Of a stretch of DNA of 8,107 nucleotides, positions 5,076-8,107 are shown piece by piece (the first letter of the stretch is position 1; each line of letters begins with the position of its first letter). Source of the DNA: an uncultured Oscillospiraceae bacterium. Its GTDB lineage: Bacteria; Bacillota; Clostridia; Oscillospirales; Oscillospiraceae. Under the pieces are notes generated by a model. That model was not told where the DNA came from, did no database searches, and was given only the letters and a program-made list of their open reading frames with translations. The stretch lies in NCBI GenBank assembly GCA_900752445.1, contig CAADVN010000134.1, forward strand, positions 1 to 8,107, given 5' to 3'. A program made the translations under genes and the position numbers.

Positions 5076-6734
5076 TCAGGCGGCCCTGTCGTAGTAGACG
5101 TCCGTGTCCATGAGCTTCTCGAGCCTTGCAACGACCAGGGTGATGGCCACGTCGCCCGTGGTGTTCGACAGGCAGCGGAACATGCCAACGATGGAGTCTA
5201 TGGCCATTATGAGCCCCGCGCCCTCCACCGGTATGCCCAGCTGCACCAGCAGCACCGACAGGCACACCAGGCCCGCGCCAGGTACGCCCGGCGCGCCCAC
5301 GGACAGCACGAACACCGAGAAGAACATCGCCGCCATATCCGGGCCCGTCAGCTCCACGCCGTATATGCGTGCGAGGAACATCGCCGCCACTACGAGATAG
5401 ACGCAGGTGCCGTCCATGTTCACCGTTGCGCCCAGGGGTATGGAGAACGAATACACCTTCGGCGAGATGCCCAGGTCGTTGCGGCAGATCTGCATATTGT
5501 ATGGCATCGAGGCGTTTGACGAGCCCAGGCTGAAGGCCGTCAGCATGCCCGGAGCGTGCTTGCGCAGGAACACCAGCGGGTCCAGCCGCGCGACGATGAG
5601 GATGATGAGGCAGTACACGACGATCATGCCCGCCATGCCCGCCACCACCGTCAGCAGGAAATACAGCAGCGCCAGCAGCGTGTCCGTGCCCGTCAGCATG
5701 ACGAGCGAGCAGATGGAGCAGAACACGGCCAGCGGTATGACGCTGACTATTATAGTCGTCACCTTGAGGAAAAGGCTGTTGCAGGCCTCGAAAAAGTCCT
5801 TGAGCGGCTTGGAATACTCGCCCAGCATGCCCACCGCCGCGCCGCAGAGTATGGCGATGAAGATTATCTGGAGCATGTCCGAGTTCACAAAGGGCGCGAT
5901 GATGTTCGAGGGCACGATGTTCACGATGGTGTCGAGTATGGATATCTCCGCGGCCTCGGCCTCCGCCGCCGACTGCACCGCCGCGGCGACGGCCTGCGAG
6001 CCCGGCTCGCCCGGCCTCAGCAGGAAAAACGCCGCCGTGCCCACGGCTATCGCCACGACCGTCGTGAACATGTAAAAGCCCATGACCTTCGCCCCAGTCT
6101 TGCCAAAGTCGGACAGGTTGGTGAACTGCGACACACAGCTGAGTATCGAGAAGAACACCACCGGCGCGACTATCATCTTCAGCGCGTTCAAGAACATCGT
6201 CTTTACCGGCGTCAGGACATAGGCGTCCAGCCCCTGCGCCGCCGCCTGCGGCAGCAGCTCGCGCAGGATGAGGCCCAGTACGATGGACGACAGCAGCGCC
6301 GCCACCGTCCAGTACAGCAGCCGCCGCTCCGACTCCTTCACCGCTATCTGTACGATGTTGCAGCCGCCGCGGTTCTTGTACCGCAGCTTGTCCCTGAAGG
6401 CGTTCAGCAGCAGGTCGCGGATGCTGGCCTCTGCCTGGCTGTCCTCCGCGTCCACGTCCAGCCCGAGGCAGACATCCACGTCGCGGCCAAACTCGAACTG
6501 CCCGCCGGGCACGGAGAGCTTCAGCGAGAGGCTGCCCATCACGCTGACCACGGCAAGCTTCGCCTCGGCCCCGGGCGCGGCGTGCTCGAACAGCTTCACC
6601 ATGACCTCCTCGGCCATGAGTATGGCGCGGCTGGCCTCCTTTGAGCGGATGCGCCGTTTTTTGAGCGCCGCTGTGATGAAGGATATGCCCTCGGGTATGG
6701 CGTCATTTCGCGCCGGTATGCGCAGGCTCTCCAT
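5076..6734 (-). CDS. DAACS-family cation:dicarboxylate symporter with N-terminal degenerate RsbW/SpoIIAB-like ATPase domain
   Basis: This 552-residue protein is about 130 longer than an ordinary DAACS (SDF) carrier. Residues ~138-540 are the transporter: the HP1 serine region AFSLGSSNASMP (400-411), the TM7 sodium motif NMDGT (439-443), the HP2 loop SVGAPGVPGAG (478-488), and the TM8 line D513 ... R520 ... N524 ... D528. Against GltPh, R397 (side-chain carboxylate) is kept as R520, but D394 (substrate amino group) is G517. That favours a non-amino dicarboxylate. Residues 1-135 look like a GHKL anti-sigma kinase fold: AEEVMVKLFEHA (41-52) at the N-box and RGGCNIVQIAV (122-132) at the closing strand. 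The N-box Asn is Lys47, and the G1 Asp is lost in VPGGQFEF (75-82), so ATP binding is doubtful. ATG 6734 has AAGAAGGG upstream. The substrate is inferred. Confidence 0.88.
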   Translation of the reverse strand: MESLRIPARNDAIPEGISFITAALKKRRIRSKEASRAILMAEEVMVKLFEHAAPGAEAKLAVVSVMGSLSLKLSVPGGQFEFGRDVDVCLGLDVDAEDSQAEASIRDLLLNAFRDKLRYKNRGGCNIVQIAVKESERRLLYWTVAALLSSIVLGLILRELLPQAAAQGLDAYVLTPVKTMFLNALKMIVAPVVFFSILSCVSQFTNLSDFGKTGAKVMGFYMFTTVVAIAVGTAAFFLLRPGEPGSQAVAAAVQSAAEAEAAEISILDTIVNIVPSNIIAPFVNSDMLQIIFIAILCGAAVGMLGEYSKPLKDFFEACNSLFLKVTTIIVSVIPLAVFCSICSLVMLTGTDTLLALLYFLLTVVAGMAGMIVVYCLIILIVARLDPLVFLRKHAPGMLTAFSLGSSNASMPYNMQICRNDLGISPKVYSFSIPLGATVNMDGTCVYLVVAAMFLARIYGVELTGPDMAAMFFSVFVLSVGAPGVPGAGLVCLSVLLVQLGIPVEGAGLIMAIDSIVGMFRCLSNTTGDVAITLVVARLEKLMDTDVYYDRAA

Positions 6735-6765
6735 ATCTTGCCCTTCTTTCTCTCATATCCGCACC

Positions 6766-6794
6766 ATATTAAACCAACATTATGCCCTTGTCAA
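6766..6794 (-). promoter_or_regulatory. Strong sigma-A promoter of the symporter gene
   Basis: On the minus strand a perfect TTGACA (6789-6794) and TAATAT (6766-6771) are 17 nt apart. The start would lie near 6759, leaving about 25 nt before the ATG at 6734. The -35 box and half the spacer lie inside the long palindrome 6779-6816. Confidence 0.7.
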
Positions 6795-6816
6795 CAGATG
6801 TTGGCAAGGGCATAAT
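6779..6816 (-). terminator. Long palindrome after spoIIIAH: terminator and/or operator
   Basis: ATTATGCCCTTG (6779-6790) pairs perfectly with CAAGGGCATAAT (6805-6816). After one T/G position the stem continues as CAAC/GTTG around an AGAT tetraloop, giving about 17 stacked pairs. It begins 2 nt after the spoIIIAH stop, as a terminator would. The following minus-strand bases (GTTGGTTTAATAT) are a poor U-tract. Because it covers the symporter -35 box, it could instead be a repressor operator. A competing pair CCAACAT/ATGTTGG (6774-6780 with 6798-6804) is also present. Confidence 0.6.
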
Positions 6817-6818
6817 CC

Positions 6819-7448
6819 TCAGGTTTCCGGCGCAAGTTCGGTAATAGCTTCGCTGTCCTCGGGCGTGCCGGTCCCGGCGTCCGCGCCCGGCTGCGCCGTT
6901 GTGTCCACGCCCGCCGGCGAACCGGAGCGTATCTCTATCACCGTCAGCTGGTCGGCGGTGTAGCCCGCGCTCGTCACCGCCTCGGTTATCCGCGCCACCG
7001 CCGCCTCGGACAGCCCGTCTGCCGGGGCAGGCACCGACACCGTCACGCCATCGTCGGAGATATACACCACGCAGTCTGAAAAGTCCTTTGCCAAAAGCGT
7101 GTTCTCGAGCTGCGTCTCGAGCATGGACCAGTTGGCCATGGCCGCTATGGCGTTCATCGCGCTGTCAATGGTCTCCTGCGAGGCGCTCTCGGAGCCGGCC
7201 GCGGTCTGCAGCAGGTTCAGGGCCTCATCCCGCGAGGTCTGCCGGGTGAGCCGGGCCTGTGCGAAATAGTCGGAGGCGGCCTCCGCGTCTGTGCCCTCGT
7301 TCAGGGAGCCCATCTTCTCGTCCTCGGCCTCGACCATGGCCGGGTCTGCCGCGCCCCAGCTGTTGTTGTACGACCAGTTGAGGTACACCGCCGCACACAC
7401 GAACAGCAGCACCGCCGCAATGATGATGTTACGTTTTACCTTTTTCAC
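6819..7448 (-). CDS. spoIIIAH: Stage III sporulation protein AH
   Basis: This 209-residue SpoIIIAH-like protein has a Lys-rich N-terminus, one membrane helix (~8-23) and an extracytoplasmic ring-building domain (~58-175). The segment DYFAQARLTRQTSRDEAL (60-77) and the stretch from KDFSDCVVYISDDGVTVSV (121-139) to QLTVIEIRS (167-175) fit the family. In known spore formers SpoIIIAH sits in the mother-cell membrane and docks with forespore SpoIIQ across the intermembrane space. The last ~35 residues are a low-complexity, acidic Ala/Thr/Gly/Pro tail. GTG 7448 is chosen because GGAGG (7457-7461) lies 8 nt upstream; the TTG at 7463 lacks a ribosome site and overlaps that GGAGG. The gene follows spoIIIAG after 27 nt and is followed by the palindrome at 6779-6816. 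Confidence 0.87.
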   Translation of the reverse strand: MKKVKRNIIIAAVLLFVCAAVYLNWSYNNSWGAADPAMVEAEDEKMGSLNEGTDAEAASDYFAQARLTRQTSRDEALNLLQTAAGSESASQETIDSAMNAIAAMANWSMLETQLENTLLAKDFSDCVVYISDDGVTVSVPAPADGLSEAAVARITEAVTSAGYTADQLTVIEIRSGSPAGVDTTAQPGADAGTGTPEDSEAITELAPET

Positions 7449-7456
7449 GTTCTTTG

Positions 7457-7461
7457 CCTCC
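7457..7461 (-). promoter_or_regulatory. Ribosome binding site that selects the GTG start of spoIIIAH
   Basis: GGAGG is 8 nt from GTG 7448. It overlaps the alternative TTG at 7461-7463, which argues against that upstream start. Confidence 0.7.
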
Positions 7462-7475
7462 AATTCAATCGCATT

Positions 7476-7790
7476 TTACCGCTCCATGCCCAGCACTTCT
7501 ATCCTGTCGCTGCCGAAGCCCGTGTAGGCCGACACCGCGTTCACGATGTCCAGGCGCACCCGGGCGCTCGAGGCGCCCTCGCACACCACCGCCACGCCCT
7601 CGTCAGAGTACAGCACGCTCACGCGGCCCGCGCCCTCTATCTCGCAGAGCACCTCCTCCAGCCTCGCCTCCTGCTTCGTGCGTCCCGCGCCGCCCGAGCC
7701 GCCTGTCGGCCAGAGCAGCAGCCCCAGACCGAGCAGCAGCACGAGCAGCAGGTATTTGTATTTTGCCACCCACTCCCATACGCCGCTCAT
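7476..7790 (-). CDS. spoIIIAG: Stage III sporulation protein AG, compact form
   Basis: This 104-residue protein has a membrane helix at ~13-28 (YLLLVLLLGLGLLLWP), a Gly/Ser linker (~29-38) and a small ring-building domain (~40-104). That domain carries EARLEEVLCEIEGAGRVSVL (41-60), VAVVCEGA (66-73) and the C-terminal DRIEVLGMER (95-104). The order between spoIIIAF and spoIIIAH and the domain pattern identify it. SpoIIIAG forms a ring in the channel across the space between mother cell and forespore. B. subtilis SpoIIIAG is about twice as long because of an insertion inside the domain; here that insertion is missing and the two halves join directly. ATG 7790 has GGGAGG about 7 nt upstream and overlaps the spoIIIAF stop (ATGA). 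The same frame is open up to 7997, but that longer form would be spoIIIAF antiframe sequence. Confidence 0.85.
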   Translation of the reverse strand: MSGVWEWVAKYKYLLLVLLLGLGLLLWPTGGSGGAGRTKQEARLEEVLCEIEGAGRVSVLYSDEGVAVVCEGASSARVRLDIVNAVSAYTGFGSDRIEVLGMER

Positions 7791-8107
7791 TCCGCCGCCT
7801 CCCAGCTCTGGCGCTCCGCCGCTATGCCCAGCTCCGCCTCTATGAGGCGCGAGAGGCTCTCCCGGTCCCCGCCCGAGCAGCTCAGGCGGCACTCCCAGGG
7901 ATACCAGAAGCCCTCGTCGCTCCAGCGCGCGGTGACGGAGACTTCGCAGCCCTCGAGGCCGAGCCCCGCCGCTTTGTCCAATATATATGTCTCGCACTCG
8001 CCTTCTATGATACTTCTGCTGAGCCTGTCCGCGGAAGCCTCGCCGGCCTGTGTTCGGGCCCGCGCGGCCTCGGAATAGCGGGCCATGGCCCCTGGCAGGA
8101 ACTCACC
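7787..8107 (-). CDS. spoIIIAF: Stage III sporulation protein AF, C-terminal part (5' end outside window)
   Basis: The frame is open to the right edge, giving 106 residues; an internal ATG at 8086 is not taken as the start. The visible part is the soluble C-terminal domain. Its helix, RSIIEGECETYILDKAAGLG, precedes strands around CEVSVTARW and YPWECRLSC. It ends in SRLIEAELGIAAERQSWE, which matches the usual SpoIIIAF ending (LGI..E.Q.W). The N-terminal membrane helices expected for SpoIIIAF lie outside. SpoIIIAF belongs to the SpoIIIA-SpoIIQ channel needed for late forespore gene expression. The stop overlaps the spoIIIAG start by ATGA. In other spore formers the operon is read in the mother cell by sigma-E; its promoter is not in this window. 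Confidence 0.82.
   Translation of the reverse strand, partial: GEFLPGAMARYSEAARARTQAGEASADRLSRSIIEGECETYILDKAAGLGLEGCEVSVTARWSDEGFWYPWECRLSCSGGDRESLSRLIEAELGIAAERQSWEAAE

Noticed and set aside
5556..6644. Plus-strand open frame of 362 codons opposite the symporter
   Set aside because: It is a shadow of the symporter gene, of strongly biased composition (Arg, His, Gln, Asp), with no recognisable motif.
7476..7997. 173-residue version of SpoIIIAG
   Set aside because: The extra 69 residues are spoIIIAF sequence read in another frame. The ATG at 7790 has its own ribosome site and gives the expected N-terminal membrane helix.
1..8107. CRISPR array, tRNA, rRNA, insertion sequence or attachment site
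   Set aside because: No regular repeat array, tRNA cloverleaf, rRNA segment, transposase or terminal inverted repeat was seen on either strand.

Overview
This GC-rich window carries the end of a spoIIIA sporulation operon (spoIIIAF-AG-AH), so it comes from an endospore-forming Firmicute lineage. The high GC, the ECF sigma/membrane-partner pair and the Nif11-type peptide cluster suggest a gut clostridium of the Oscillospiraceae/Ruminococcaceae kind. The lineage is inferred from gene content only.

Layout, left to right. (1) 1-1782, minus strand: a peptide natural-product (RiPP) module. A radical SAM/SPASM maturase is followed after 3 nt by a Nif11-leader precursor peptide with a Gly-Gly cleavage site and a core holding three Cys-x-Cys pairs. 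The precursor runs off the left edge, so its C-terminus and any exporter or protease lie outside. (2) 1783-1961: a divergent intergenic region with a near-direct repeat and possible promoters. (3) 1962-3448, plus strand: an ECF sigma factor overlapping by ATGA with a one-TM membrane protein, probably its anti-sigma factor. (4) 3450-4926, minus strand: two overlapping membrane-protein genes, a DUF2238/YjdF-like protein and a TVP38/TMEM64 (VTT-domain) protein, behind a clear sigma-A promoter. (5) 5076-6734, minus strand: a dicarboxylate-type DAACS symporter with a degenerate RsbW/SpoIIAB-like ATPase domain fused to its N-terminus. (6) 6819-8107, minus strand: spoIIIAH, a very compact spoIIIAG, and the 3' part of spoIIIAF.

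How the genes may work together. SpoIIIAF, AG and AH belong to the mother-cell/forespore feeding channel. The RiPP pair should act as a unit: the maturase binds the Nif11 leader, modifies the Cys-rich core, and the leader is later removed after GG. The divergent ECF sigma pair could control the RiPP genes, but the sequence gives only circumstantial support.

The most interesting elements are the Nif11/SPASM peptide system with its CxC-patterned core, the ATPase-fold/symporter fusion, and a long palindrome overlapping the -35 box of the symporter promoter.
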